Assembly: GCA_964398055.1 (NCBI GenBank)
Contig: CAYNLK010000017.1
Coordinates: forward strand, 1-64,000
Origin: CAYNLK01 sp964398055
GTDB lineage: Bacteria > Chloroflexota > Anaerolineae > 4572-78 > J111
Reading direction: 5' to 3'
Length of the DNA: 64,000 nucleotides
The notes below the pieces were generated by a model, which made no database searches, was not told the origin of the DNA, and saw nothing but the letters and a program-made list of their open reading frames with translations. The translations under genes were made by a program, and so were the position numbers. Positions 40,470 to 48,684 of the stretch are shown piece after piece; position 1 is the first letter of the stretch, and each line of letters begins with the position of its first letter.

Positions 40470-40605
40470 GTAGTAGTCAGAGACATTTTGAACAGTTGGA
40501 GTCGAGGCTTCAGCCGGTTTTTTACCCCCAACTACCGGCTAAAGCCTCGACTCCAGAGGGATACATTGCAGCTTCCCGGTGTTCAACATCTTGTTGACTA
40601 CTACA
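40470..40605. mobile_element. MITE copy 2 (136 bp, with target-site duplication)
   Basis: The terminal inverted repeats TGTAGTAGTCA (40470-40480) and TGACTACTACA (40595-40605) are perfect. Both sides are flanked by the identical 16-bp GATTTTCACCAAATTC (40454-40469 and 40606-40621). The inner arms GAACAGTTGGAGTCGAGGCT and CCGGCTAAAGCCTCGACTCC match copy 1. It inserted between the divergent udk and TSUP genes, just upstream of the latter's promoter. Confidence 0.9.
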
Positions 40606-40631
40606 GATTTTCACCAAATTCCGCCAGAGTG

Positions 40632-40640
40632 TGCTATAAT
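40632..40640 (+). promoter_or_regulatory. Extended -10 promoter of the TSUP permease
   Basis: TGCTATAAT (40632-40640) has a TATAAT box at 40635-40640 with an extended TGn. No good -35 is visible. Because the ATG at 40639 falls within the -10 box, it cannot be the start of the permease. This supports TTG 40675. Confidence 0.65.
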
Positions 40641-40674
40641 GCCAACACTTTTGGCTGGAGGGAGGAACTTCATC

Positions 40675-41451
40675 TTGGACTGGTACATCTATCCCGCAAT
40701 CATCGCCGCCGGCTTCATTGCCGGCTTCATTAACACCCTGGCCGGCAGCGGCTCGCTGGTCACGCTGCCGCTGCTCATCTTTTTGGGTATGCCGGCCAAC
40801 GTGGCTAACGGCACCAACCGGATCGGGGTGCTGCTGCAAAATGTGGTGGCGGTTGGCAGTTTCCACGACCAGCAGGTGATGGATTGGCGTCGCGGCCTGA
40901 TCCTGTCGATACCGGCCATTGTCGGTTCAATCGTCGGGGCGCAAATCGCCGTCAATCTGGATGAGACGATGATGCGCCGGACCATTGGGGCGTTGATGGT
41001 GGTGATGCTGGTGGTTATTTGGGTTCGACCCCAACACTGGCTGGAAGGGCGGCCGGAGCTGGCCGACAAACCGTTTGGCTGGGTGCAGTGGTTGATCTTC
41101 TTTGCGATTGGCGTTTATGGCGGTTTTATCCAGGTCGGGGTTGGCATCTTTTTGCTGGCGGCGCTGGTGTTGAGCGCCGGGTATGACCTGGTGCGGGCCA
41201 ACGCAGTCAAGGTGTTGATCGTGCTGCTCTTCACCATCTCGGCCCTGGGCGTTTTCATATTCAATGACCAGGTGGTTTGGGGGGTCGGTTTGATCCTGGC
41301 GGTGGGCCAGATGGTGGGGGCCTGGGTAGCTGCCCGCATGGCGGTGAAGCGGGGGGCGGCCTTTGTGCGCTGGCTGCTGATCGCGGTGATTGTGGTATCG
41401 GCAGCGCAGTTGTTGGGAGTGTTCGATCTGGTGGCTCAGTTGTTCAGTTAA
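40675..41451 (+). CDS. TSUP/TauE-SafE-family membrane permease
   Basis: A 258-residue protein with about eight membrane helices. AGFINTLAGSGSLVTLPLLI (start) and the second-half counterpart GVYGGFIQVGVGIFLLAAL are the duplicated signature of TSUP anion (sulfonate/sulfite/organic acid) exporters. TTG 40675 follows GGAGGGAGGAAC by six bases, while the longer ORF begins inside the promoter and MITE. The 3' end overlaps the convergent phosphodiesterase gene by 8 bp. The substrate is not predictable. Confidence 0.9.
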   Translation: MDWYIYPAIIAAGFIAGFINTLAGSGSLVTLPLLIFLGMPANVANGTNRIGVLLQNVVAVGSFHDQQVMDWRRGLILSIPAIVGSIVGAQIAVNLDETMMRRTIGALMVVMLVVIWVRPQHWLEGRPELADKPFGWVQWLIFFAIGVYGGFIQVGVGIFLLAALVLSAGYDLVRANAVKVLIVLLFTISALGVFIFNDQVVWGVGLILAVGQMVGAWVAARMAVKRGAAFVRWLLIAVIVVSAAQLLGVFDLVAQLFS

Positions 41452-42541
41452 AAATTTCCAAAATCGGCCGGCCATCCCAGTTCTCAGGAATGGGCAGATC
41501 TAAGGCATATAGAACCGTGGCCGCCGTATCATAGGTGTCAATATGACTGGTCAGGATGACGCCTGACCGCACCCCCGGTCCCACGGCCAGCCATGGAATC
41601 GTCCGGTCTTCCGGCGTGTCGTCCCCGTGGCCGTGGTCGTGGCCACCGTGGTCGGATGTAATAATGAACAGAGTACTGTTCAGATAACCGCCGTTTTCGA
41701 GCGCGGCGACCAGCTCGCCAATCAAACCATCGACAAAAGTGACAGACTGCAACTGGTTTGGCGACAACCAACCGAAAGTATGGCCGACCCGGTCCGTATC
41801 GGCAAAGTGAACAAAGAGGATGTTGGGCAAGCCGGCTTCGATGAACTTGACCGCCCGTTCCTTGACCTCTCTATCGCCCACATCGGCCCCAAAAAGCTGG
41901 TCGACCGAGTTCGGTAAAACCAGGTAATTCAACTTCTCTTTGCCAAACACCATCGCCGTGCTTAAGCCGGCATTATGAGCCAGGCTGAACAGGGTTGGAC
42001 CGTTCATACCCGGCCAACCGATGTAGGGGACGCCCCAGAGAATGCCATGTTTCTCGGGGAGCATGCCGCTCAACATGGAGGCATGGCTGGGCAGGGTGAT
42101 ACTGAGCGACACCGTTTGGGCCCGGGGGGAGTAAGCCCCCGTGGCTCTTAGCTGATCCAGCGTGGGCGTATCGGTTAAATCCAGGGCGTCGGGGCGCAAA
42201 CCATCGATGCTGATAATGACCACGTGTTTGATGGTGGGTTGGACCGTTGGTTCTTCGGTTGGGAGGGCGATAGCAGCCGTCGGCGGCAGCCTGGTTGCCG
42301 TTGGCGTCTCGGTCGGGAGTGGGGTCGGAGTCTTGGTTGCAGTGGCGACGTAGAAAACCACGCGGGTCGCTGTGGCGGTTGGGGGGGGAGTAAGCGCCGC
42401 TTCCGGCAAAAGTAGCCTGCCCGGAGCCGAGGCGCTTGATAGTGGTTCGGAGGCATGGCCTTGACTGCTGAGTAGACCCCAGAAAAGTGAAAAGGTGACC
42501 AGATTGGCGCAGATCAAAATCGCGACAATGAGCCAGGGCAA
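41444..42541 (-). CDS. Alkaline-phosphatase-superfamily phosphodiesterase, membrane-anchored
   Basis: A 365-residue exported enzyme. An N-terminal signal-anchor (residues 3-25) and a Thr/Pro-rich linker (TATATRVV, KTPTPLPTETPTA) precede a nucleotide-pyrophosphatase-like domain. Metal and catalytic sites visible are Asp in IISIDGLRPD, the nucleophile region SITLPSHASMLSG, HFADTDRVGH and ITSDHGGHDHGHGD. The start is uncertain: TTG 42541 is the first possible codon and lacks a good ribosome-binding site. It probably hydrolyses phosphodiesters outside the membrane. Confidence 0.85.
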   Translation of the reverse strand: MPWLIVAILICANLVTFSLFWGLLSSQGHASEPLSSASAPGRLLLPEAALTPPPTATATRVVFYVATATKTPTPLPTETPTATRLPPTAAIALPTEEPTVQPTIKHVVIISIDGLRPDALDLTDTPTLDQLRATGAYSPRAQTVSLSITLPSHASMLSGMLPEKHGILWGVPYIGWPGMNGPTLFSLAHNAGLSTAMVFGKEKLNYLVLPNSVDQLFGADVGDREVKERAVKFIEAGLPNILFVHFADTDRVGHTFGWLSPNQLQSVTFVDGLIGELVAALENGGYLNSTLFIITSDHGGHDHGHGDDTPEDRTIPWLAVGPGVRSGVILTSHIDTYDTAATVLYALDLPIPENWDGRPILEIFN

Positions 42542-42594
42542 GGGGGATCGACTATTAAAGCCTCTAATCGCTTAATCTCCCAATGTCATTAAAT

Positions 42595-42752
42595 AGCACG
42601 AGGCTAACCCACAGGATGCTGCGCTTAAGCCGTCGTGCTGACACCTGCATCCGAAGGACGGCGCAGGTGCAAGTGCAGAGCCAAGCCCTACGGGCTAAAA
42701 TAGGGCGCTTTAGCGTCCTTCGCTCTCTGAGGGCGATGGCTTTAGCCTCGCC
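42595..42752. repeat. Dispersed repeat, AGCACGAGGCT family (copy 1)
   Basis: It begins AGCACGAGGCTAACCCACAG, then GATGCTGCGCTTAAGCC, and ends in a GGGCGATGGCTTTAGCCTCG hairpin. A second copy at 45205-45341 shares the first ~45 bp and the inner AGGGCGCTT(T/C)AGCGTCCTT. No ORF. Confidence 0.75.
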
Positions 42753-42807
42753 CACAAACTGTTAGTATCTTTACATAAAGTATTGATCTTGTCAAATGGG
42801 GGGAACT

Positions 42808-43728
42808 ATGCCAAGTAGTGTATCATCTTTTAAAGCCACCCTCATCGGCGGGACGGCGGTGTTGCTGTGGGCTACACTGGCCCTGTTGACTACTCTGAGC
42901 GGCAATACGCCGCCCTTTCAATTGACGGCGATGGCCTTTTCAATCGCCTTTCTGATCGGCCTGAGCCTGTGGCGACGCCAGGGCGGCCCGATCTGGCGGC
43001 ATTTGCGGCTGCCAGGTCGAGTTTGGGCGCTGGGCATTTTTGGCCTGTTTGGCTACCACTTCTTCTATTTTATGGCTTTGCGCAACGCTCCGGCGGTCGA
43101 GGCCAGCCTGATTGCCTACCTGTGGCCGCTGTTGATTGTATTTTTTTCAGCCTTGCTGCCGGGTGAAAAGCTGCGCTGGTTTCACCTGGTTGGGGCTTTG
43201 ATCGCCTTTGCCGGGGCCGCCCTGCTGGTGACAAAGGGGCAGGGTCTCTCGTTTGAGGCCCGGTATGGCCTGGGCTACCTGGCCGCCCTGGTCTGCGCTC
43301 TAACCTGGTCCAGTTATTCCCTGTTGTCGCGGCGCTTTGGGGCGATTCCGACCAATGCCGTCGGCGGCTTTTGCGGAGCTACCGCCGCGCTGGCTTGGCT
43401 GTGCCACCTGCTGTTCGAGCAGACCGTCTGGCCGGGCGGGGTCGAATGGCTGGCGATTCTGCTGTTGGGTTTGGGGCCGGTAGGGGTGGCCTTCTTTACA
43501 TGGGATTACGGGGTCAAACGGGGCAACATTAAAGTTTTGGGCGCCTTTTCTTACGCCGCGCCGCTGCTGTCCACGCTGCTACTCATCGGCTTTGGCCTGG
43601 CCGAGCCAAGCTGGCTGCTGGCCCTGGCCTGTGTTTTCATCGTTGGCGGGGCAGTGCTGGCTGCGGGCGATTTCTTCAGGGTTTCTTCCTCTGCCCCGAT
43701 GGAGCAGCAATCGCCGGAGTGGCTATAG
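42808..43728 (+). CDS. EamA/DMT-family transporter
   Basis: A 306-residue inner-membrane carrier of the drug/metabolite transporter superfamily. Ten hydrophobic helices form two EamA repeats, with motifs such as APAVEASLIAYLWPLLIVFF and VFFTWDYGVK-like endings (VAFFTWDYGVKRGN). ATG 42808 is chosen because GGGGGGAAC lies just upstream; an earlier ATG at 42796 is itself part of that tract. An amino acid or metabolite exporter role is typical. The C-terminal tail is short and polar. Confidence 0.92.
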   Translation: MPSSVSSFKATLIGGTAVLLWATLALLTTLSGNTPPFQLTAMAFSIAFLIGLSLWRRQGGPIWRHLRLPGRVWALGIFGLFGYHFFYFMALRNAPAVEASLIAYLWPLLIVFFSALLPGEKLRWFHLVGALIAFAGAALLVTKGQGLSFEARYGLGYLAALVCALTWSSYSLLSRRFGAIPTNAVGGFCGATAALAWLCHLLFEQTVWPGGVEWLAILLLGLGPVGVAFFTWDYGVKRGNIKVLGAFSYAAPLLSTLLLIGFGLAEPSWLLALACVFIVGGAVLAAGDFFRVSSSAPMEQQSPEWL

Positions 43729-43771
43729 CTGGCCGCAGTCGGCGGCAGCGACGCGAAGTGTGACGCAAAGC

Positions 43772-43863
43772 GTGTCATTGCGAGCGTCGAAGGAGCGAAG
43801 CAATCCCCTACGCCCAATCAGGCGGGAGATTGCTTCACCATCCGGGACGGCTCGCAGTGACAC
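43772..43863. repeat. Inverted-repeat element, GTCATTGCGAG variant
   Basis: GTGTCATTGCGAGCG with GAAGCAATCCCC and the right arm GGAGATTGCTTC with GGCTCGCAGTGACAC bracket about 40 bp. It lies between the EamA and aconitase X genes. Confidence 0.75.
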
Positions 43864-43899
43864 AACTGCCTTTATTTTCAGGGGAGGTTTTCAACCCGC

Positions 43900-45168
43900 A
43901 TGGCGTTGTACCTGACTGAGACAGACCAACAACTTTATGACGGTAAGCGCGGCCCGGCAGCGCAGATGGCGATGTCGATTATTGTGCGCATGGCCCAGGT
44001 CTACCGAGCCGAGCGGCTGCTCGATATCAGCCTGGCCCACATCGACAGCGCCCTCTACATGGGCCAGGCCACCCTGGAGTTTGCCGAACGGCTGGCCGGT
44101 CTGGGGGCCAAAGTGGTGGTGCCGACCAGCCTGAATGTCAGCGGCGTCGATGAGCGCCACTGGCAGGAGTGGGCCGTACCGCCGGAGTGGGCCGAGCCGG
44201 CCCGCCGCCAGATGATTGCCTACCAGCAGATGGGCTGCCGGCCCACCTGGACCTGTGCTCCCTACCAGAGCGAACTGCGGCCCCAATTCGGCCAGCAGAT
44301 TGCCTGGGGCGAATCGAACGCCATTGCTTTTGCCAACTCGGTCATTGGCGCCCGCACCGAACGCTACCCCGACCTGCTGGATATTTGCGCGGCCATTACC
44401 GGTCGGGTCCCGGCGGTCGGGCTGCACCTGACCGAGAATCGAGCCGGGCAGATTTTATTGCGCTTGCAGGGGATTTCAGCCGAATTGCAGGCGGACGATT
44501 CATTTTACCCGGTGCTGGGCCATCTGCTGGGTCAGGTCGCCGGTGACCAGATCCCGGTGATCGAAGGGTTGAAAGTCGATCCAACCGAGGATCAACTCAA
44601 AGCGTTAGGCGCGGCCGCAGCTTCTTCCGGCGCAGTGGCTTTGTTTCACCTGGTCGGGATCACCCCGGAAGCGCCCACGTTAGCCGCGGCTTTTCAGGGC
44701 CGCCAGCCCCGCCGAGTCGTTGAGGTAACGCTGGCCGACTTGCGCCGGGCCAGGGCGGAGTTGACGACCGCCGCCGGCCATAAGCTGGACATGGTGGTGC
44801 TGGGCAGCCCCCATTTCTCGCTGGCTGAGTTCAAACAGTTGGCCCCGTTGCTGGCCGGCCGGCGGCGTCACCCGGCGGTGCAATTTCTGGTGACCTCCAG
44901 CCGGGCGATGGCTGCTCTGGCCGACCGGGCTGGCTATCTGGAACCGTTGCGGCAGTTCGGCGGTAAGATCACCGTCGATACCTGTATCCTGACCACGCCG
45001 ATGCTGCCGCCGGAGGTCAAAATTTTGATGACCAACTCGGCCAAGTATGCCTATTATTCGCCCGGCATGCTCAAAACGCAGGTGGTCTTTGGCAGCCTGG
45101 CCGATTGCGTCAACTCAGCCGTGGCCGGCCGGGTAGTCAGAGACGAGACGTTGTGGCGGGAGTCCTGA
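43900..45168 (+). CDS. Aconitase X catalytic subunit (AcnX large subunit)
   Basis: A 422-residue protein of the aconitase X family. Characterised members dehydrate cis-3-hydroxy-L-proline or phosphomevalonate. It begins LTETDQQLYDGKRGPAAQMA and has AHIDSALYMGQATLEFAERL, TWTCAPYQ, GESNAIAFANSVIGARTERY, DTCIL and a C-terminal TNSAKYAYYSPGML. Cys in TWTC and DTCI, with the latter's surroundings, are likely iron-sulphur ligands. The small swivelling subunit is the next gene, but a 140-bp repeat lies between them. By context, a hydroxyproline dehydratase is the likelier role. Confidence 0.88.
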   Translation: MALYLTETDQQLYDGKRGPAAQMAMSIIVRMAQVYRAERLLDISLAHIDSALYMGQATLEFAERLAGLGAKVVVPTSLNVSGVDERHWQEWAVPPEWAEPARRQMIAYQQMGCRPTWTCAPYQSELRPQFGQQIAWGESNAIAFANSVIGARTERYPDLLDICAAITGRVPAVGLHLTENRAGQILLRLQGISAELQADDSFYPVLGHLLGQVAGDQIPVIEGLKVDPTEDQLKALGAAAASSGAVALFHLVGITPEAPTLAAAFQGRQPRRVVEVTLADLRRARAELTTAAGHKLDMVVLGSPHFSLAEFKQLAPLLAGRRRHPAVQFLVTSSRAMAALADRAGYLEPLRQFGGKITVDTCILTTPMLPPEVKILMTNSAKYAYYSPGMLKTQVVFGSLADCVNSAVAGRVVRDETLWRES

Positions 45169-45204
45169 TCCAAACAAGTTGCCTGCGACCAAATGACAGT
45201 CAGA

Positions 45205-45341
45205 AGCACGAGGCTGACCCACAGGGTGCTGCGCTTAAGCCATCGTGCTGAAAGAACAAAGCCCAATTGGGCTAAAACCGGCTTTTTTAGGGCGCTTCAG
45301 CGTCCTTTGCCCTCTCAGCCTGATGCTTCAGCGTCAGGCTA
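45205..45341. repeat. Dispersed repeat, AGCACGAGGCT family (copy 2)
   Basis: AGCACGAGGCTGACCCACAG, then GGTGCTGCGCTTAAGCC, then an inner AGGGCGCTTCAGCGTCCTTT and a final GATGCTTCAGCGTCAGGC hairpin. It separates the two aconitase X subunit genes. Confidence 0.75.
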
Positions 45342-45449
45342 CAGCGGCCGTACATTAGCTCGTTGAAATCCATTGTGAGTCTTTCTTTTTATCTGTGGTA
45401 ATCTGTGTAATCTGTGGACATATTTTTCTCAACAGTTGTACAAGGTGCA

Positions 45450-45884
45450 ATGAAAAGAGTAATTCAAGGCGAGCCGATTGTGGCCGGCGCAGCCCAGGGA
45501 GAGGCGCTGGTCAGCGATGAGCCGCTCAGCTTCTGGGGCGGCTACGATTACCAGAGCGGTGAGATCATTGACCGCCGCCATCCGCTGTCGGGCCAGGTGG
45601 CCGCCGGGCGAATATTGGCGGTGCCCTTTAGCCGCGGCTCCAGCACTACCACCGCGGTGCTGCTGGAGGCGGTCCGGGCCGGCACCGCGCCGGCGGCGAT
45701 TCTGACCACCGGCCGGGACCACTTTTTTGCCCTGGCCTCGATTGTAGCCGGTGAGATGTACGCCCAACCGATCCCGGTGGTGGCTCTTACCGTTGCTGAT
45801 TTTGCTACGCTGCAAAGCGATCAATGGGTCGAAGTCCACTCTGATGGGACGGTAGTGGCCCGGGCCACGCGGCCGATGGGTTGA
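45450..45884 (+). CDS. Aconitase X swivel-domain small subunit (DUF126)
   Basis: A 144-residue protein with the DUF126 swivel-domain pattern: GEPIVAGAAQGEALVSDEPL, SFWGGYDYQSGEIIDRRHPL, FSRGSSTTTAVLLEAVRAGT, and PAAILTTGRDHFFALAS. This domain completes the aconitase X active site. ATG 45450 follows AAGGTG; the longer ORF start is within an AT-rich leader. It lies 281 bp after the large subunit, so separate promoters are possible. Confidence 0.88.
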   Translation: MKRVIQGEPIVAGAAQGEALVSDEPLSFWGGYDYQSGEIIDRRHPLSGQVAAGRILAVPFSRGSSTTTAVLLEAVRAGTAPAAILTTGRDHFFALASIVAGEMYAQPIPVVALTVADFATLQSDQWVEVHSDGTVVARATRPMG

Positions 45885-46125
45885 GCAAACTCTAACTATG
45901 GTCTAATGTTCTTGTTATTGTAGATGGGCTGACCATTCCCCTTACCAGAAATTTGGGCCGAACCTGACCCAGTGCTCATTATTACCAAATTTGTGCTATA
46001 ATGAGAGTATTATGGTTCTTTCAAATCGACAGCCAGCTTCCTTGTTCCAACCTTCTCAGTCAATAATCAATCCTGTTTGAACTAACAATTGAATACAGTC
46101 CGGGCAGGCAAAGGAACATACCCCA

Positions 46126-47778
46126 ATGAAAAAGCAATTGACTTTTGTCGTTTTGATCATGGTGTTGTTACTTGCGTCAGGTTGCGCCAGTCCTGGCTCG
46201 GCTAAAGTAGCTGAACCACCGGCTGGTTCGGCTACTCCGACGACTGCGCTCGCGACTGTACCTGCCAACCCGGTCGAGCCAACCGCAGATTTAACCGCGG
46301 TAGTATCCGAATTCCCCCTTACTGCTGAACCAGCGGGCCTGTACTGGCCCACGCAGGCTTGGCGCAGCTCTACCCCCGAAGCGCAGGGTATGGATTCGGA
46401 CCGGTTGGCGCAGATGTTCGCGGCGATTGAATCTCAGAATTTAAACCTGCACAGCCTGTTGGTTAGCCGCCACGGTTACATCGTCACTGAGGCTTATTTT
46501 TGGCCCCACCAACCGGACACCAAGCATGAGGTTCAATCGATTACTAAGAGTATTGTGTCGGCCCTGGTGGGCATTGCCATTGATCAGGGTTATATCGGCA
46601 GCGTGAATGACGCCGTACTGGACTATTTCCCCGACCGAATTATCGCTCAGCGCGATCCACGCAAGGAGGCGGTCACCCTGGAGCATCTGCTGACGATGAC
46701 CTCCGGCTTGGCCGGAGACGAGGGCATGGCCGAAAGCAGAAATTGGGTGCAGTATATGCTCGATAGACCGGTGGTGGAGGAGCCGGGAACCAAATTCCAG
46801 TACAACTCCGGCAACATTCACCTGCTCTCGGCGATTATCCAGGCCGCCAGCAGTACAAACACGTGGAGTTTTGCTTACAAAAACCTGTTCAAACCGCTCG
46901 GCATCGACCTGGCTGATATGTACTGGGAATCCGACCCAAACAATATTCCCAGCGGCGGCTGGGGGCTGTGGCTGAGGCCGGGCGATCTGGCCAAGATTGG
47001 CTATCTCTATTTGCATGAGGGTGCCTGGGACGGCCAACAGCTTGTGCCGGTCGATTGGGTCAGGACCTCGACCCAGCCGCACATTCAGGTTGACGAACCG
47101 CTTGAACCGTGGGATTTGCAGCTGGGCTACTGCTGGTGGCTGCACCAACCCGGCTTCTATGGCGCTCATGGCGCGGGTGGGCAGTTCATCTTTGTCATCC
47201 CGGAGCAGCAGATGGTGGTTGTTTTTACCAGTGGGCTTAAGGAGTCGGAGTTTATTCAGCCCGAGTTGTTGGTGAGGGACTTCATTATGCCGGCCGCGGT
47301 CTCAACTGCGCCCCTGCCGGAGAATCCCAGTGGTGTAGCCCGGCTCGAAGCTGAGATCAACAAGGTCGAGCAGCCCGAAGCCAAAGCGGCGCCGCCGTTG
47401 CCGCAAATCGCTCAAGAAATATCCGGCCAAACCTATGTTATGGAACCTAATCCCGGTAATATCCGGACGATTTCTTTGACTTTTCAGGCCACGGAAGCAG
47501 TGTTGACCGTGCAGACCGCGGGTAGCCAGCGCATTATGACGGCGGGGTTAGATGATGTTTTTCGTCTGACTGCCGATGACTCATATCCCCCGGTAACCGA
47601 GCTAGCCGCACAAGGGTTCTGGCAGGACGATCAGACATTTGTCTTAAATTATCAGCCCGTGGGCGCCTCCCTCTGGTTCCAATACAGCTTTCATTTTGAG
47701 GAGGACAAGGTGAAGGTGCATGGGGTTAGCTCATTATTTAACATTGATGATACCCTTCAGGGTCAGCGCCAAGGCTGA
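46126..47778 (+). CDS. Serine hydrolase of the class C beta-lactamase family (lipoprotein)
   Basis: A 550-residue exported lipoprotein. The signal ends in LLASGC (Cys20), followed by a low-complexity Ala/Thr/Pro linker. The catalytic domain has Ser138-x-x-Lys141 (SITK), the Y-x-N-like FQYNSGN and the HGAGGQ triad-like motif (third box). Such proteins act as esterases, D-aminopeptidases or peptidoglycan-related hydrolases rather than resistance enzymes. After about residue 400, a ~130-residue beta-rich domain completes the protein (VMEPNPGNIRTISLTFQATE). It has its own transcript. Confidence 0.88.
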   Translation: MKKQLTFVVLIMVLLLASGCASPGSAKVAEPPAGSATPTTALATVPANPVEPTADLTAVVSEFPLTAEPAGLYWPTQAWRSSTPEAQGMDSDRLAQMFAAIESQNLNLHSLLVSRHGYIVTEAYFWPHQPDTKHEVQSITKSIVSALVGIAIDQGYIGSVNDAVLDYFPDRIIAQRDPRKEAVTLEHLLTMTSGLAGDEGMAESRNWVQYMLDRPVVEEPGTKFQYNSGNIHLLSAIIQAASSTNTWSFAYKNLFKPLGIDLADMYWESDPNNIPSGGWGLWLRPGDLAKIGYLYLHEGAWDGQQLVPVDWVRTSTQPHIQVDEPLEPWDLQLGYCWWLHQPGFYGAHGAGGQFIFVIPEQQMVVVFTSGLKESEFIQPELLVRDFIMPAAVSTAPLPENPSGVARLEAEINKVEQPEAKAAPPLPQIAQEISGQTYVMEPNPGNIRTISLTFQATEAVLTVQTAGSQRIMTAGLDDVFRLTADDSYPPVTELAAQGFWQDDQTFVLNYQPVGASLWFQYSFHFEEDKVKVHGVSSLFNIDDTLQGQRQG

Positions 47779-47859
47779 AAGTGCGGTCAGCCGTATTGCC
47801 AGAAGCCTGATTTTCTGGTATGACATCACGATCACGATGACTCTGGAGGGAACCGAGAT

Positions 47860-48684
47860 TTGAACACCTTGATCAAAGATGCGGCCTCGCCCGGCTTGCT
47901 GCCGGCGCTCGAGGCCAATATGGTTGAATTTTGGAAGAATTATGGTCGCGCCCCGGGCCGGGAGCTGGTTGAGGGCGGCGACCTCACCCGGGTGATGACC
48001 GGCTTGCCGTTCCCGCTGTTGAACGGCGTTTTCCAGGCCCACCTTGGCGCTGAAACGCTTGAGCCGGCGATTCAGGCCACGTTGACTGCCGTCGACTCGT
48101 GGCAGGCGCCGCTCTTCTGGTGGGTTGGCCCAACCGCCCAACCGGACGATTTGGGTCGCCATCTGCAAGCGCACGGCTTTGCCCACGCCGGCGACACGCC
48201 GGGCATGGCGGTCGATTTGCTGGCTTTGCCGGATGACCAACCGCTACCGCCGGATTTCACGATCAGGCCGGTTGAGGATGACGCGACTTTGGAGACGTGG
48301 GCGCGCGTAGCCGCCATCGGTACGGGTTTTCCCGCCTCGATTCTGGAAGAGTTTGTGCAGCTCGAACTCGGGGTTGGGTTTGGCCGGGGCACGGCGCTGC
48401 GCCGTTATCTTGGTTTCCAGGGAGGGATTCCGGTAACCTCCTCGGCGCTGGTTTTAGATGCCGGGGTGGCCGGCATTTATGCCGTGGCCACCCTCCCGGC
48501 AGCCCGGCGACAGGGTCTCGGCGCGGCGATGACGCTGGCGCCTTTGCGGGAGGCCCGGGCGCAAGGTTATCAAGTCGGCGCGCTGCAAGCCAGCGAGCTG
48601 GGCTACCCGATTTATCGCCGTCTCGGCTTCCAGGACGTCTGCCGGTTCGCCCTCTACTTTATTGAGCCTGCCAGTCGGTCATGA
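47860..48684 (+). CDS. GNAT-family acetyltransferase (double-domain)
   Basis: A 274-residue protein. The N-terminal ~125 residues resemble a degenerate GNAT fold; the C-terminal domain has the acetyl-CoA loop TLPAARRQGLGAAMTLAPL and YPIYRRLGFQDVCRFALY. TTG 47860 follows GGAGGGAA. It converges with the methyltransferase gene, and their 3' ends overlap by 26 bp. The substrate is unknown. Confidence 0.8.
   Translation: MNTLIKDAASPGLLPALEANMVEFWKNYGRAPGRELVEGGDLTRVMTGLPFPLLNGVFQAHLGAETLEPAIQATLTAVDSWQAPLFWWVGPTAQPDDLGRHLQAHGFAHAGDTPGMAVDLLALPDDQPLPPDFTIRPVEDDATLETWARVAAIGTGFPASILEEFVQLELGVGFGRGTALRRYLGFQGGIPVTSSALVLDAGVAGIYAVATLPAARRQGLGAAMTLAPLREARAQGYQVGALQASELGYPIYRRLGFQDVCRFALYFIEPASRS

Noticed and set aside
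46126..47778. An antibiotic-resistance beta-lactamase
   Set aside because: The SxxK and HGAGG motifs belong to the broad serine hydrolase family; the long lipoprotein layout argues for an esterase or peptidase-like role.
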